Shown here piece by piece: positions 1 to 10,857 of a stretch of 64,000 nucleotides of DNA (position 1 is its first letter; each line of letters opens with the position of its first letter). Source of the stretch: Paenibacillus sp. MAEPY2 (GTDB taxonomy: Bacteria > Bacillota > Bacilli > Paenibacillales > Paenibacillaceae). The position numbers and the translations under genes were made by a program. The notes under the pieces are model-generated. The model worked only from the letters and a program-made list of their open reading frames with translations. It was not told the origin of the DNA and did no database searches. The DNA lies in NCBI RefSeq assembly GCF_000499205.1, contig NZ_AWUK01000010.1:1-64000 (forward strand), written 5' to 3'.

Positions 1-20
1 AGTTTTCAAAGATCAAACTT
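1..20 (-). other. rRNA leader with antitermination-like motif
   Basis: Read on the minus strand the first 20 bases contain GATCTTTGAAAACT, a sequence typically found in the leaders and spacers of Bacillales rRNA operons, just before 16S or 23S. It suggests that an rRNA gene starts within a few hundred bases left of the window. Confidence 0.6.
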
Positions 21-59
21 ATTTCGCTACTAAGTTTCATTCAACTCAGCAACTTTTAT

Positions 60-88
60 ATCTTATCACATCCGAACCAACTTTGCAA
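60..88 (-). promoter_or_regulatory. rRNA-operon promoter P2
   Basis: A second strong minus-strand promoter: -35 TTGCAA (83-88), 17-base spacer, -10 TAAGAT (60-65). It lies about 110 bases downstream of P1, the usual spacing of tandem Bacillus rrn promoters. Confidence 0.7.
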
Positions 89-168
89 GCTCTTTTTTAA
101 GTTTCTTTCGAAGCTTATTCGTTTCGCTTGCCGCACCGTGTTTCTCGTGTTTTCTTGGCCGGAATTAG

Positions 169-197
169 AATATACCATGTACAGATTCGAAACGCAA
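169..197 (-). promoter_or_regulatory. rRNA-operon promoter P1
   Basis: On the minus strand a -35 TTGCGT (192-197) and a -10 TATATT (169-174) are separated by exactly 17 bases, with an AT-rich UP-like stretch upstream. Together with a second promoter about 110 bases downstream and the leader at the window edge, this looks like the tandem promoter pair of an rRNA operon reading left out of the window. An rRNA operon next to gyrA is also the arrangement in B. subtilis (rrnO). The rRNA itself is not in the window, so the assignment is inferred. Confidence 0.7.
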
Positions 198-365
198 GCT
201 TTATTTTCAATTAATTTATCTCTTCTACGCTCTATTTAATATAGATGCCCCTAATTGGTTATTCATCTCTATATTAACTAGCTCTTTATATCAAGATTGA
301 AAATCTTTCCCCTTCTAATTCCTGCTATCCGCTTGCTTCTCATCCTTTACTTATGGACATCCATT

Positions 366-398
366 AAAAAAAGCCATTCCTATTCGGAAAGGCTTTTT
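366..398 (-). terminator. Terminator after the HD-GYP gene
   Basis: Hairpin with arms AAAAAGCC and GGCTTTTT plus an inner TTCC/GGAA pairing. It gives a T-run in the minus-strand direction just after the HD-GYP gene ends, and it insulates that gene from the rRNA promoters. The 198-365 stretch beside it is AT-rich with no gene that I can see. Confidence 0.75.
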
Positions 399-421
399 CT
401 CATATATGAGCTGATAATGGA

Positions 422-1540
422 TTAGCCGATGACTTCCTGGATGTGGAGCTGTCTTTGCTGCATCAAATTAATAATCGTTCCCTCTACCGATACCATTGGC
501 CTTGTAGGATGATCCCGATCCGAGAATATGATTTCACCAATTTGATTATTGCTGAGCTTCACTCGGATACCATTATGGATCTGTGTAGAACGCTGAATGA
601 ATACATTCACGATAGCAGGGTCCAATTTGCCAAATGCCTCACTCTGAATTTGTTCCAGAACCAGGTACGGTGACTGCGCCTTACGATAGATCTTCTCCAG
701 AGTCATGGCGTGAAAGATATCAGCGATGGCTACAATCTTGGCATAGATATGAATTTGCGTACCGCTGAGCTGCAGCGGGTAACCTGATCCATCCACTTTT
801 TCATGATGCTGCAACGCTGCGAGTCTGGCTCCTTCATTGATGGCCTTTGCCTGTTTCAGCACCTGATAGCCATATTTCGTATGCTGCCGGATCTCTGCCT
901 GCTCTGAGGCCGTTAACGTTGATGGTTTATGGAGGATCTGTGGGTCTACTTTGCTATTACCGATATCATGGAACAATCCTGCAAAAGCTACCTGCATCCA
1001 GTCCTTAGACGGCAAATCCATCCACTGGGCCAATTGATAGGATGTCATGGCACTCAATACGGCATGGTGATATACATAATCATGTTCTTGAATAACTCGT
1101 GGACTAAAAGTAAGCACATTATATTGTTTGAGATGAACAAACAATGCCTCAAGCTGTGTACGCAGCTCATATACAGGTAATTCAGCCGCCAAGGAGGACA
1201 GGAAAGCCTTTTTGGTCAATCCAACCATCTTTTCATACTCTTCGTGCAGGGACGGTAATACCGGGGTTGAGACTGCGCTGCCGCCTTTGCCTGCCCGTTC
1301 TCCGTTCTTCTCATTACCTGCATGGCCTGAAGACGTGGATGAAGCCTTGGAACCTGTACTGCTTGTCCCCGTTCTCTCTTGCTCGATGTCTACTTGATGA
1401 ATCATAAAAGCTCTGAGCACTTCCACATCTTTGGGCAAAATAACTTTGCCTTTCTGAAACAAAACATTTCCACGAAGCGTTTGCACGTCATTTCCCAGTT
1501 TAAGTCCTGGTTTGACTTCTGACAGGGTGATTAAGCCCAT
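422..1540 (-). CDS. HD-GYP domain protein (c-di-GMP phosphodiesterase-like)
   Basis: Protein of 372 residues, starting at the ATG at 1540 behind a GGAGTGGGGGG ribosome site; an in-frame GTG at 1555 lies inside that site. The C-terminal half carries an HD-GYP domain: the metal-binding HD in FHDIGNSK (about residue 190) and the GYP signature HHEKVDGSGYP (about residue 243). The family hydrolyses cyclic di-GMP or acts as a metal-dependent phosphohydrolase. The N-terminal 70 residues resemble the DUF3391-type segment seen in such proteins, followed by a Ser/Gly/Lys-rich linker. There is no membrane segment, so it is cytoplasmic. It stands alone between the rRNA promoters and gyrA with its own terminator. 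Substrate is inferred from family only. Confidence 0.85.
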   Translation of the reverse strand: MGLITLSEVKPGLKLGNDVQTLRGNVLFQKGKVILPKDVEVLRAFMIHQVDIEQERTGTSSTGSKASSTSSGHAGNEKNGERAGKGGSAVSTPVLPSLHEEYEKMVGLTKKAFLSSLAAELPVYELRTQLEALFVHLKQYNVLTFSPRVIQEHDYVYHHAVLSAMTSYQLAQWMDLPSKDWMQVAFAGLFHDIGNSKVDPQILHKPSTLTASEQAEIRQHTKYGYQVLKQAKAINEGARLAALQHHEKVDGSGYPLQLSGTQIHIYAKIVAIADIFHAMTLEKIYRKAQSPYLVLEQIQSEAFGKLDPAIVNVFIQRSTQIHNGIRVKLSNNQIGEIIFSDRDHPTRPMVSVEGTIINLMQQRQLHIQEVIG

Positions 1541-1687
1541 GTAAATTCCCCCCACTCCTCGTTCTTCTATGATGAAACAAGACCATAGTCCCGGTTTTTC
1601 ACGTTAATTCCCATTATATTACTCAAGAATCAGGCTGTACATCCTATATTTCCAGGAGAGAGGTCCTGAAGCTGTGAAAATAACAAA

Positions 1688-1707
1688 GGGCCCCCATATG
1701 GGAGCCC
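1688..1707 (-). terminator. gyrA terminator
   Basis: GC-rich hairpin (GGGC-CCC / GGG-GCCC around ATAT) followed on the minus strand by a T-rich run, 50 bases after the gyrA stop. Confidence 0.75.
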
Positions 1708-1757
1708 TCCAACTTCATTGCAATCATGAAATGATTTTCGTTATAGAAAAATGGATC

Positions 1758-4313
1758 TTATTCTTCGGAACCTGAATCATCGCCCTCAACTTCAGCATCG
1801 GAAACCGAGCCCTCATCCAGAGTTGACTCTTGACCTTCAGAATCAGAGGATTCCTCACCTTCAATCCATTCTTCGTCTTCAGGTTCTTCCTCATTCTTGT
1901 CAATTCGGCTGACTGTAGCTACGGAATCTTCATCGCGAATATGAATCAGCTTCACACCTTGCGTGTATCGACCCATGGTGGATATGCCTTCCATACTCAT
2001 CCGAATTAGCGTACCGCTGGAAGTGATGATCATCAGATCCTCTTCCGTCTTAACCATTTTCAGGCTGACTACTGCACCATTTTTATCTGTGACGTTAATG
2101 GTTTTAATCCCTTTACCGCCACGAGTCTGCATCCGATAATCGCTGACAGGGGTACGTTTACCGTAACCTTTGGCTGTAACAATCAGTACATCCAGCTCCT
2201 GATCCACAACGTCCATGCCGATTACGACATCCTGCTCATCCAACGTGATCCCTTTAACCCCGGTCGCACTCCGTCCCATGGAACGGACATTTCCTTCCGA
2301 GAATCGGATTGACATCCCGTGAGCTGTACCCATAATGATCTCTTGCTGTCCATCTGTCAGCTTAACATCAATAAGGGCATCATCATCACGCAGGGAAATC
2401 CCGATCAGACCGCCTTTGCGAATATTGGTGTAATCCTCAAGTGGCGTCTTCTTCACAACCCCTTGACGGGTAGCAAAGAACAGATACTTGTCACTTTCGA
2501 ATTCCTGAACTGGAATCACGGCATTGACCGATTCACCCTGCTCGATCTGAATCAGGTTGATAATCGGCGTTCCCCGTGCTGTACGTCCTAGCTCTGGAAT
2601 CTCATAAGCTTTGAGACGGTACACTTTACCTTTGTCGGTAAAGAACATGAGGTAATTGTGAGAGTTGGTCACAAACAGATGCTCAACAAAGTCGGTATCT
2701 TTGGTGTCCATACCCACTACCCCACGTCCGCCACGCTTCTGACTGCGGTATGTGGATACCGGCAGACGTTTCACATAGCCTGTATGGGTAATCGTGATGA
2801 TCACCTCTTCACGTGGAATCAGATCCTCGTCCAGAATGCTCTCTTCACCTACAGTAATCTCGGTACGACGATCATCGCTGAAGCGATCACGGATTTCTTG
2901 CAGCTCCGTGCTGATAATTTCAAGCACCAGGTGCTCGTTGGCCAGAATTTCGCGATATTCCTTAATTTTGACCATCAGTTCGTTGTATTCATTTTCGATA
3001 CGTTCGCGTTCCAAACCTGTAAGGCGTTGCAGACGCATATCGAGAATAGCTTGAGCCTGATCATGACTGAGTGAGAAACGCTCGATCAGACCTTCTCTGG
3101 CTGCATCGGTATTGCTGGAAGAACGAATCAACGCAATAATCTCGTCGATGTGATCCAGCGCGATACGCAAGCCTTCCAGAATGTGTGCGCGTGCTTCGGC
3201 TTTTTTCAGTTCAAACTGCGTACGTCTACGTATAACCTCAATCTGATGCTGCAAGTAGTGATACAACACTTCACGCAGGTTCAGAATTTTAGGTTCTTTA
3301 TTTACAATCGCGAGCATGTTAATCCCAAAGGTGGACTGCATCGCTGTATGCTTGTACAGGTTGTTCAGCACAACACCCGGATTCACGTCTCTGCGAAGCT
3401 CAATCACAATCCGCATACCGTTACGGTCAGACTCATCACGAAGATCCGTAATGCCATCAATCTTTTTATCACGTACCAACTCAGCAATTTTCTCAACGAG
3501 TCTTGCCTTGTTCACCTGATAAGGAAGTTCCGTAACGATAATCCGTGCCTTGTTGTTGTTCTCTTCGATGTTGGTTTTGGCCCGCATCGTTACTGAACCA
3601 CGTCCGGTTTGATACGCTTGGCGAATTCCGGAGCGTCCCAAAATGTAACCGGAGGTAGGGAAGTCTGGTCCTTGAATGTAATCCATCAATTCCATGGAAG
3701 TGATGTCCGGATTTTTGATCATGGCCTGTACGCCGTCAATGACCTCTCCCAAGTTATGAGGAGGAATATTCGTCGCCATACCTACCGCAATCCCGCCAAC
3801 ACCATTGACAAGCAAGTTAGGAAAACGAGCTGGAAGAACGATAGGTTCACTTTCTTCACCGTCATAGTTCGGCTGGAAGTCAATTGTATCCTTGTTGATG
3901 TCTCTGAGCATTTCCATTGCAATCTTGGACAACCGAGCTTCCGTATAACGCATGGCTGCTGCCATATCGCCATCCACCGATCCAAAGTTACCATGTCCAT
4001 CTACGTGCATGTAGCGCAGGGAGAAATCCTGTGCCATCCGTACCATTGTTTCGTATACGGCAGAGTCACCGTGTGGGTGATACTTACCGATAACTTCGCC
4101 GACGATTCTGGCTGATTTTTTATGTGGTTTATCGGGTGTCATGCCTAGCTCGGACATTGCGTACAAAATACGCCGGTGAACCGGCTTCAATCCGTCACGC
4201 ACGTCAGGTAAGGCACGGCTCACAATAATGCTCATCGCATAATCCATAAACGATTCACGCATCTCGACGCCAATATCCCGATCTTTAATCTGCGAGTTCA
4301 TTTCTTCCGCCAT
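1758..4313 (-). CDS. gyrA: DNA gyrase subunit A
   Basis: 851 residues, ATG at 4313 behind AAGGAGGTC. GyrA breaks and rejoins DNA in the A2B2 gyrase that introduces negative supercoils. The catalytic tyrosine is Tyr123 in [10 protein letters not shown]. The quinolone-determining segment HGDSAVYE keeps Ser84 and Glu88, the usual sensitive-type residues. The C-terminal beta-pinwheel has a GyrA-box (QKRGGRG, about residue 535), and the protein ends in a long acidic Glu/Ser/Asp tail. It is separated from gyrB by yheC/D on the other strand, whereas in B. subtilis gyrB and gyrA are adjacent. Confidence 0.99.
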   Translation of the reverse strand: MAEEMNSQIKDRDIGVEMRESFMDYAMSIIVSRALPDVRDGLKPVHRRILYAMSELGMTPDKPHKKSARIVGEVIGKYHPHGDSAVYETMVRMAQDFSLRYMHVDGHGNFGSVDGDMAAAMRYTEARLSKIAMEMLRDINKDTIDFQPNYDGEESEPIVLPARFPNLLVNGVGGIAVGMATNIPPHNLGEVIDGVQAMIKNPDITSMELMDYIQGPDFPTSGYILGRSGIRQAYQTGRGSVTMRAKTNIEENNNKARIIVTELPYQVNKARLVEKIAELVRDKKIDGITDLRDESDRNGMRIVIELRRDVNPGVVLNNLYKHTAMQSTFGINMLAIVNKEPKILNLREVLYHYLQHQIEVIRRRTQFELKKAEARAHILEGLRIALDHIDEIIALIRSSSNTDAAREGLIERFSLSHDQAQAILDMRLQRLTGLERERIENEYNELMVKIKEYREILANEHLVLEIISTELQEIRDRFSDDRRTEITVGEESILDEDLIPREEVIITITHTGYVKRLPVSTYRSQKRGGRGVVGMDTKDTDFVEHLFVTNSHNYLMFFTDKGKVYRLKAYEIPELGRTARGTPIINLIQIEQGESVNAVIPVQEFESDKYLFFATRQGVVKKTPLEDYTNIRKGGLIGISLRDDDALIDVKLTDGQQEIIMGTAHGMSIRFSEGNVRSMGRSATGVKGITLDEQDVVIGMDVVDQELDVLIVTAKGYGKRTPVSDYRMQTRGGKGIKTINVTDKNGAVVSLKMVKTEEDLMIITSSGTLIRMSMEGISTMGRYTQGVKLIHIRDEDSVATVSRIDKNEEEPEDEEWIEGEESSDSEGQESTLDEGSVSDAEVEGDDSGSEE

Positions 4314-4421
4314 GCTGGACCTCCTTCTTGTCCTTCAACAAACATTCCATTCGGTCATTCAAAAATCGATTATATGTGAAGAGCCTAACAAGGCTAAAAC
4401 CGCACAAGGACGCTACTCTTT

Positions 4422-4450
4422 ATTATATTACTTTCACAAAAGGTAAACAA
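4422..4450 (-). promoter_or_regulatory. gyrA promoter
   Basis: Minus-strand -35 TTGTTT (4445-4450), 17-base spacer, consensus -10 TATAAT (4422-4427), about 110 bases before the gyrA ATG. A small GCCT/AGGC hairpin lies in the leader. The rest of 4314-4739 (4451-4739) shows no gene that I can support. Confidence 0.75.
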
Positions 4451-4739
4451 TTAAACGTCCGCTGGGCAATAGCCTTTCTTCCGGGAACTTCAGAGAGTCT
4501 GGGGGTTCGCCCTGCCTTCCTCTCCATTTGCACATACAATGCTAGAAAAAGCGGCAAATGTACTGTGTATATTCAGGCTGAAACTGTTCCCGTTCTACGA
4601 TCAAACTACATCTGTGCAACAAAACCGCACAAAACGCCATATTTCTCTATTATACCACTGAAATCATCTCTTGTCCTTTGATTTCTCCGCGTCTGTCACT
4701 CTTAGAAACCCCATCATAACAGGAAAGGACTGATGGCTC

Positions 4740-5681
4740 TTGGGTATCCAGCGTGTCTCCAGCAAATGGACCAAGACAGCTGTGTTACAACGCAGCCGTA
4801 ATGTGAATGGATATATACCGGTAACACGACAGTATAGCCGCCAAGCCCTGGAACGAATGACTGAACTATTTGAGTCAAACTATATCAAACCGGATCGGGG
4901 AACTTATGGCAATGGCGTCATGCGGGTAAAAAAAATCCGTAAATTTCCACAGTCAATCCCTTCAGCCGAATCCATCATCGAGGAAACACGATCCGAAAAC
5001 GTTGACGAGCAATTATCTGCTTCCAGCGATGAAATTAGCGCTGAAATCTCTGCTGCGATCCCCACGACAACATATGAGCTTCGATATGGGACCGACGAGA
5101 GATACTTCCATTCCCTAGATGAACTGGACTTGGCGCTCACTAAACGTATTCAGAAGCGTGACTACATCATTCAACAAGGCATTCCACTGATGAAGCATGA
5201 TGAATTGCCTTTTGACCTGCGGGTATTAACCCAGAAAAATCTACAGCGCAACTGGGAAACGACAGGCATTCTGGGAAGGATTGCTGCACCAGGCAAGATC
5301 ATTACCAACATTCATGGCGGCGGACGATTGGCCACCTTTGATGAGTTGGTACGCCCTCATTTTGACAAGGATCGGTTTCAGCAACTGCGCATTGAGCTAT
5401 ATCGTTTAGGCATTCATACAGCGGTACAACTGCAGAAGTCATTTCCTAGGCTCAAAGAGATCGGGATTGATATTGCACTGGATGAAGATGGACGGCCATG
5501 GATTATTGAAGTCAACACCTTGCCAGGCATCTATGCTTTTGGCCTGTTGCCTGACAAGGAAACGTACCGGAAGATCAAACGTTACGCGAGGGCGTACGGC
5601 AGATTACCCTCCAAAAAAGGGAAAACATCTCGTACCTCTCCCAAAGCCCAGGCCCCCTCTGCCAAAAGCCGTATACACTGA
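4740..5681 (+). CDS. YheC/YheD-family ATP-grasp protein (spore-coat associated)
   Basis: 313 residues, starting at a TTG (4740) behind AGGAAAGGA. An ATG at 4733 is out of frame and stops after 22 codons. The start MGIQRVSSKWTKT, the segment YIKPDRGTYGNGVMRV and the C-terminal IDIALDEDGRPWIIEVNTLPG (acidic metal ligands and Asn of the ATP-grasp fold) place it in the YheC/YheD family. B. subtilis members are linked to the endospore coat; the ligase reaction is unknown. It is the only rightward gene among the leftward gyrase genes, and shares a hairpin region with the gyrB end. The Glu/Ser-rich stretch around residues 80-105 is an insertion relative to the conserved core. Confidence 0.8.
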   Translation: MGIQRVSSKWTKTAVLQRSRNVNGYIPVTRQYSRQALERMTELFESNYIKPDRGTYGNGVMRVKKIRKFPQSIPSAESIIEETRSENVDEQLSASSDEISAEISAAIPTTTYELRYGTDERYFHSLDELDLALTKRIQKRDYIIQQGIPLMKHDELPFDLRVLTQKNLQRNWETTGILGRIAAPGKIITNIHGGGRLATFDELVRPHFDKDRFQQLRIELYRLGIHTAVQLQKSFPRLKEIGIDIALDEDGRPWIIEVNTLPGIYAFGLLPDKETYRKIKRYARAYGRLPSKKGKTSRTSPKAQAPSAKSRIH

Positions 5682-5740
5682 TAACAGCCACGCCAATGTC
5701 CAGACTAAGATTCTCTAGACTATGATCCCATAATGTAAAA

Positions 5741-5760
5741 AGGCGCCCTCGCAGGCGCCT
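5741..5760 (-). terminator. gyrB terminator
   Basis: Perfect hairpin AGGCGCC/GGCGCCT with a six-base loop and a T-run in the minus-strand direction, 13 bases past the gyrB stop. Confidence 0.85.
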
Positions 5761-5772
5761 CATCGAATATCG

Positions 5773-7692
<1,920 letters not shown>

Positions 7693-7829
7693 CTACTTCT
7701 ATAGATTCAATATCGTAAATATGCGTTAACTAAGAATGCATGCTGAAACGAACAAATCCCCTTAATTCCAGTAAGCAATCTAAATAAAAACAAGCAGCAA
7801 AAGGTACAATAACTCGTACCGCCGATAGG

Positions 7830-8078
7830 CTAGAGATCAGGAAAAATGTGAGCTCGCTTCTTGAGCGTAGCTGAGGAAATAGGCGAGTAGTACACAATGT
7901 TTTTGGTCACAACAATGGACTTGGCTTCCTCTTCACCAATATGCTCCACTGTTTTTTCCTGCTCGGCATGCGTGACATACTGCTTGGAGATTTTTGAGGA
8001 TTTTTCAATCGATATATCAAAAATAGCAACCAATTCGGAAGAACGGATGATCTTCTCACCGCCCAGATGAATGTACAT
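7830..8078 (-). CDS. remB: Extracellular matrix regulator RemB (DUF370)
   Basis: 82 residues, the size of B. subtilis RemB/YaaB. It begins MYIHLGGEKIIRSSELVAIFD, the DUF370 signature. In B. subtilis RemA and RemB are DNA-binding activators of biofilm matrix genes, and remB lies between recF and gyrB as here. It starts 13 bases after the recF stop, so it is probably co-transcribed with recF. Confidence 0.9.
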   Translation of the reverse strand: MYIHLGGEKIIRSSELVAIFDISIEKSSKISKQYVTHAEQEKTVEHIGEEEAKSIVVTKNIVYYSPISSATLKKRAHIFPDL

Positions 8079-8091
8079 AAGCCCTCACTCC

Positions 8092-9204
8092 TTAGCGTTC
8101 AACCTGTCCGGCATGAACGTGATAAATACTGGCATCTTTGAGTTTGTCAACGTTCAGACTCTCGATACCGGTAGCCGTAATAAAGGTTTGCACCTTGCTC
8201 TGGAACGTTTCGATCAGCTGCGTCTGACGAAAAGGATCCAGTTCAGACAGTACATCGTCCAGCAGCAGGACCGGATATTCTCCGATTTCTTCGTGAATCA
8301 GTTCAATTTCCGCAAGTTTAAGGGACAACGCCGTTGTGCGCTGCTGCCCCTGCGAGCCATACGTTTGTACTTCCCGATCGTTAATGAAAAAGGACAGGTC
8401 ATCCCGATGCGGCCCACTAAGCGTTGTGCCTCGGCGAATCTCCTGCTCTTTCATTTGTGATAATTTTATCATAAATTGGTCCATTAAGACAGCTTCATCT
8501 TCCTCAGCGGCTTCGCTGAAGGAAGGAAGGTAGGCCAGGCGCAGGACTTCTCCGCCTCCGGTGATGCCCTGATGAATCGTTTCGGCCCACTTTTGAAGTT
8601 TCTTTATGAATTGTTTCCTTTTTTTGACGATTTTAACACCGTGCTCCACCAGCTGTTCATTCCACACCTCAAGCATGGTCTGGGCTGAAGCATTCTGTCC
8701 CCATAATTGCTTGAGCAGATTGTTACGCTGGACGAGCACTTTTTGATATTGCTGCAAATGATACAGGTAGCCCGGAGCCACCTGGCCAATCTCCATGTCA
8801 AGAAACCGACGGCGGACCCCCGGTGTGCCTTTGACAATCTCAAGATCTTCCGGTGCAAACATCACCACATTGAGCGCTCCGACAAAATCACTCAGCTTGC
8901 GCTGTTCCAGTCCGTTGATTTTTGCTTTTTTGCCTTGTTGCGACAAAGATAGCTCGAGCTTGACTGATCCGTACTTTTTGTCGACCTCTGCTGCAAGCCT
9001 GGCACGTTCTTCACCGAAACGAATCAGTTCCTTGTCGCGGGATGTACGGTGGCTCTTGGTGAGTGCAAGCACAAAAATGGCTTCTGCAAGATTGGTCTTG
9101 CCTTGGGCATTTTGCCCGATTAATAGATTCACAGGACCAAAAGAATCCAGTCTCAGATGTTCATAATTGCGGAATTGCTGCAGATCTATGCTGTTCACAA
9201 ACAC
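8092..9204 (-). CDS. recF: DNA replication and repair protein RecF
   Basis: 370 residues, GTG start at 9204 with GGGAGGT upstream. RecF is an SMC-like ATPase that loads RecA with RecO and RecR at gaps and stalled forks. Visible are the Walker A motif GQNAQGKTNL (about residue 30), the ABC-type signature region YGSQGQQRT, and Walker B PVLLLDDVLSELD (about residue 310). Gene order dnaA-dnaN-S4 protein-recF-remB-gyrB is that of B. subtilis. Confidence 0.98.
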   Translation of the reverse strand: MFVNSIDLQQFRNYEHLRLDSFGPVNLLIGQNAQGKTNLAEAIFVLALTKSHRTSRDKELIRFGEERARLAAEVDKKYGSVKLELSLSQQGKKAKINGLEQRKLSDFVGALNVVMFAPEDLEIVKGTPGVRRRFLDMEIGQVAPGYLYHLQQYQKVLVQRNNLLKQLWGQNASAQTMLEVWNEQLVEHGVKIVKKRKQFIKKLQKWAETIHQGITGGGEVLRLAYLPSFSEAAEEDEAVLMDQFMIKLSQMKEQEIRRGTTLSGPHRDDLSFFINDREVQTYGSQGQQRTTALSLKLAEIELIHEEIGEYPVLLLDDVLSELDPFRQTQLIETFQSKVQTFITATGIESLNVDKLKDASIYHVHAGQVER

Positions 9205-9261
9205 GCGGTAACCTCCCTTTTATCCCGTCCGTCAGGAGGCAGCAGGATCTAACTGGTCTTC

Positions 9262-9477
9262 TTATTGTGCGACAACTTCGAACGAACCTTCTCCATCCAC
9301 CTCAACGATATCCCCAGGGTATAACTTGCGTCCCCGGCGTTCCTCAGGCTCTTTATTCACACGTACTAGTCCGTCCTGAAGCAGAGCTTTGGCCATGCCT
9401 CCGGTTGGGATGCAATCGGCCAGTTTCAAAAATTGGTCAAGCTTAATATATTCCGTACGAATCGCTACTTGGTTCAC
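9262..9477 (-). CDS. yaaA: S4-domain RNA-binding protein (YaaA type)
   Basis: 71 residues, GTG start with GAGAGGA upstream. It is one S4 RNA-binding domain: YIKLDQFLKLADCIPTGGMAKALLQDGLVRVNKE, then GRKLYPGDIVEV. The family sits between dnaN and recF in Firmicutes and is linked to ribosome maturation (RlbA/YaaA), although its exact role is not settled. It lies 17 bases after dnaN. Confidence 0.9.
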   Translation of the reverse strand: MNQVAIRTEYIKLDQFLKLADCIPTGGMAKALLQDGLVRVNKEPEERRGRKLYPGDIVEVDGEGSFEVVAQ

Positions 9478-9493
9478 TATGATCTTCCTCTCG

Positions 9494-10636
9494 TTAGTTG
9501 GTCGTCCGGTAAGGCAATATGACGTACAAGCTGTGACTGTCGTCCAGCGGTTTCAGGATGATCGGGCTCATGACGCCAGTGAAAGCGATCATCAGCTGCT
9601 CACTCTCCACCACTTTCAGCACATCCAGCATATATTTGGAATTGAACGAGATTTTCAGCGGTTCGCCGTTAAAGTCGGCAGGTTCGATCTCTTCTCTTAC
9701 TTTCCCCAGCTCGGAAGAGCTTGATGAAATTTCGATCGATCCGGAATCCATCGTTTGCATCCGCACAATGTTTGTTTTTTCTTCACGCGACAGCAAATAA
9801 GCCCGGTCGATAGATTCGCTTAATTTTCTGGTATCCAAAACAAGTTCTGTTTTGTACGAAGTCGGAATAATTCTAGAAGTATCCGGATAAGTTCCGTCCA
9901 AAATACGCGAATAGAACAGAACACGGTCGATTTTGAACAGGACTTGATTATCAGCAACAACGATATCCACAAGTGTATTTTGATCCGGCACAATTTTGCT
10001 GAGTTCGTTCAGCGTTTTACCCGAGATCACGACATTGTTGAATCGCACACCTTCTGCATTATCCAGCATTGCTGAACGAGTAGCAAGACGGTGACGGTCC
10101 GTTGCCACAAATTTCAGTTCATTGTCACCCAAACTCCAAAGTACACCTGTCAGAATCGGCGTCGTTTCATGGGTGGAAATGGAGAATACAGTTTGTTTAA
10201 TCATATTTTTGAGCAAATCTCCTGGGATGGAGACGGTTTGGTTTTCTTCGATGCTTGGCAATACTGGGAATTCTTCCGGATCAAGACCAACCAGTTGAAT
10301 TTCGGTAGCTCCTGCGGAGATAAAGGTGTTGAAGTTTTCTTTGACCTCCATGTGCACTTCTTGCGAAGGCAGCTTTTTGATGATCTCGACAAAAAACTTG
10401 GCTGGCAGTACAACACTACCTGGTTGTTCTACCTGAACCACACTTTTATCTCCATCTTCAAGCGGGATGAAGGATTGAATTGAAATATCGGTGTCGCTTG
10501 CTGTCAACGTCACACCTTGATGATTAACGTCGAATTTGATACCGCTCAGAATCGGAATTGTCGTACGGCTTGAGATGGCTTTGGAAACTTGCTGGATGGA
10601 TTCGTTCAAGTAGCTTTTCATTATGCTGATTTTCAT
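9494..10636 (-). CDS. dnaN: DNA polymerase III beta sliding clamp
   Basis: 380 residues, ATG with TAGGAGTGA upstream. The protein forms the ring-shaped processivity clamp. It has the typical start MKISIMKSYLNESIQQVSKAIS and the C-terminal MSPIILKPL...YVILPYRTTN that forms the partner-binding pocket. It lies downstream of dnaA, separated by the origin unwinding region. Confidence 0.99.
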   Translation of the reverse strand: MKISIMKSYLNESIQQVSKAISSRTTIPILSGIKFDVNHQGVTLTASDTDISIQSFIPLEDGDKSVVQVEQPGSVVLPAKFFVEIIKKLPSQEVHMEVKENFNTFISAGATEIQLVGLDPEEFPVLPSIEENQTVSIPGDLLKNMIKQTVFSISTHETTPILTGVLWSLGDNELKFVATDRHRLATRSAMLDNAEGVRFNNVVISGKTLNELSKIVPDQNTLVDIVVADNQVLFKIDRVLFYSRILDGTYPDTSRIIPTSYKTELVLDTRKLSESIDRAYLLSREEKTNIVRMQTMDSGSIEISSSSSELGKVREEIEPADFNGEPLKISFNSKYMLDVLKVVESEQLMIAFTGVMSPIILKPLDDSHSLYVILPYRTTN

Positions 10637-10750
10637 GGTTTCACTCCTAGCGGGTTTTTTGGGTGTTGAGGTGTTGAAATGTGTTTTTCAAAAGGCCGGA
10701 GGCCGAGCTTCAAAATCGCTTATTTGGAGATGATATCTTTTAGATCTTTA

Positions 10751-10768
10751 TAGTAATAATAGTAATAG
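10751..10768 (-). promoter_or_regulatory. DnaA-trio array
   Basis: Six consecutive TAG/TAA triplets, 12 bases from a perfect DnaA box. DnaA-trios guide DnaA filament assembly on single strands during strand opening in B. subtilis. Confidence 0.75.
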
Positions 10769-10808
10769 GGGCACTGAATATGTGGATAAGTGGGTATAAA
10801 CCCATAAG

Positions 10809-10851
10809 CCCAAGCCTATCCACATGTGTATACGTTGTGCACAGGCTTGGG
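10809..10851 (-). terminator. Hairpin after dnaA, overlapping degenerate DnaA boxes
   Basis: Arms CCCAAGCCT and AGGCTTGGG enclose about 25 bases that contain near-match DnaA boxes. It lies immediately after the dnaA stop. No T-run follows, so it may be a weak terminator, an origin structure, or both. Confidence 0.45.
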
Positions 10852-10857
10852 ACTTAT

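Larger units (their letters stand above)
10637..10857. other. oriC: oriC unwinding region between dnaA and dnaN
   Basis: Read in the dnaA direction it holds a DnaA box TTATCCACA (10781-10789), a GC spacer (CCCC at 10768-10771) and then an array of six TA(A/G) triplets on the + strand at 10751-10768 (TAG TAA TAA TAG TAA TAG), followed by AT-rich DNA. This box, GC cluster, DnaA-trio, AT-rich order is the basal unwinding module described for B. subtilis. Degenerate boxes CTATCCACA and TGTGTATAC lie at 10816-10830. The origin call is an inference from motifs and position. Confidence 0.85.

Noticed and set aside
2319..4115. Long open frames on the + strand opposite gyrA
   Set aside because: They are antisense shadows of gyrA with no ribosome sites or protein-like composition.
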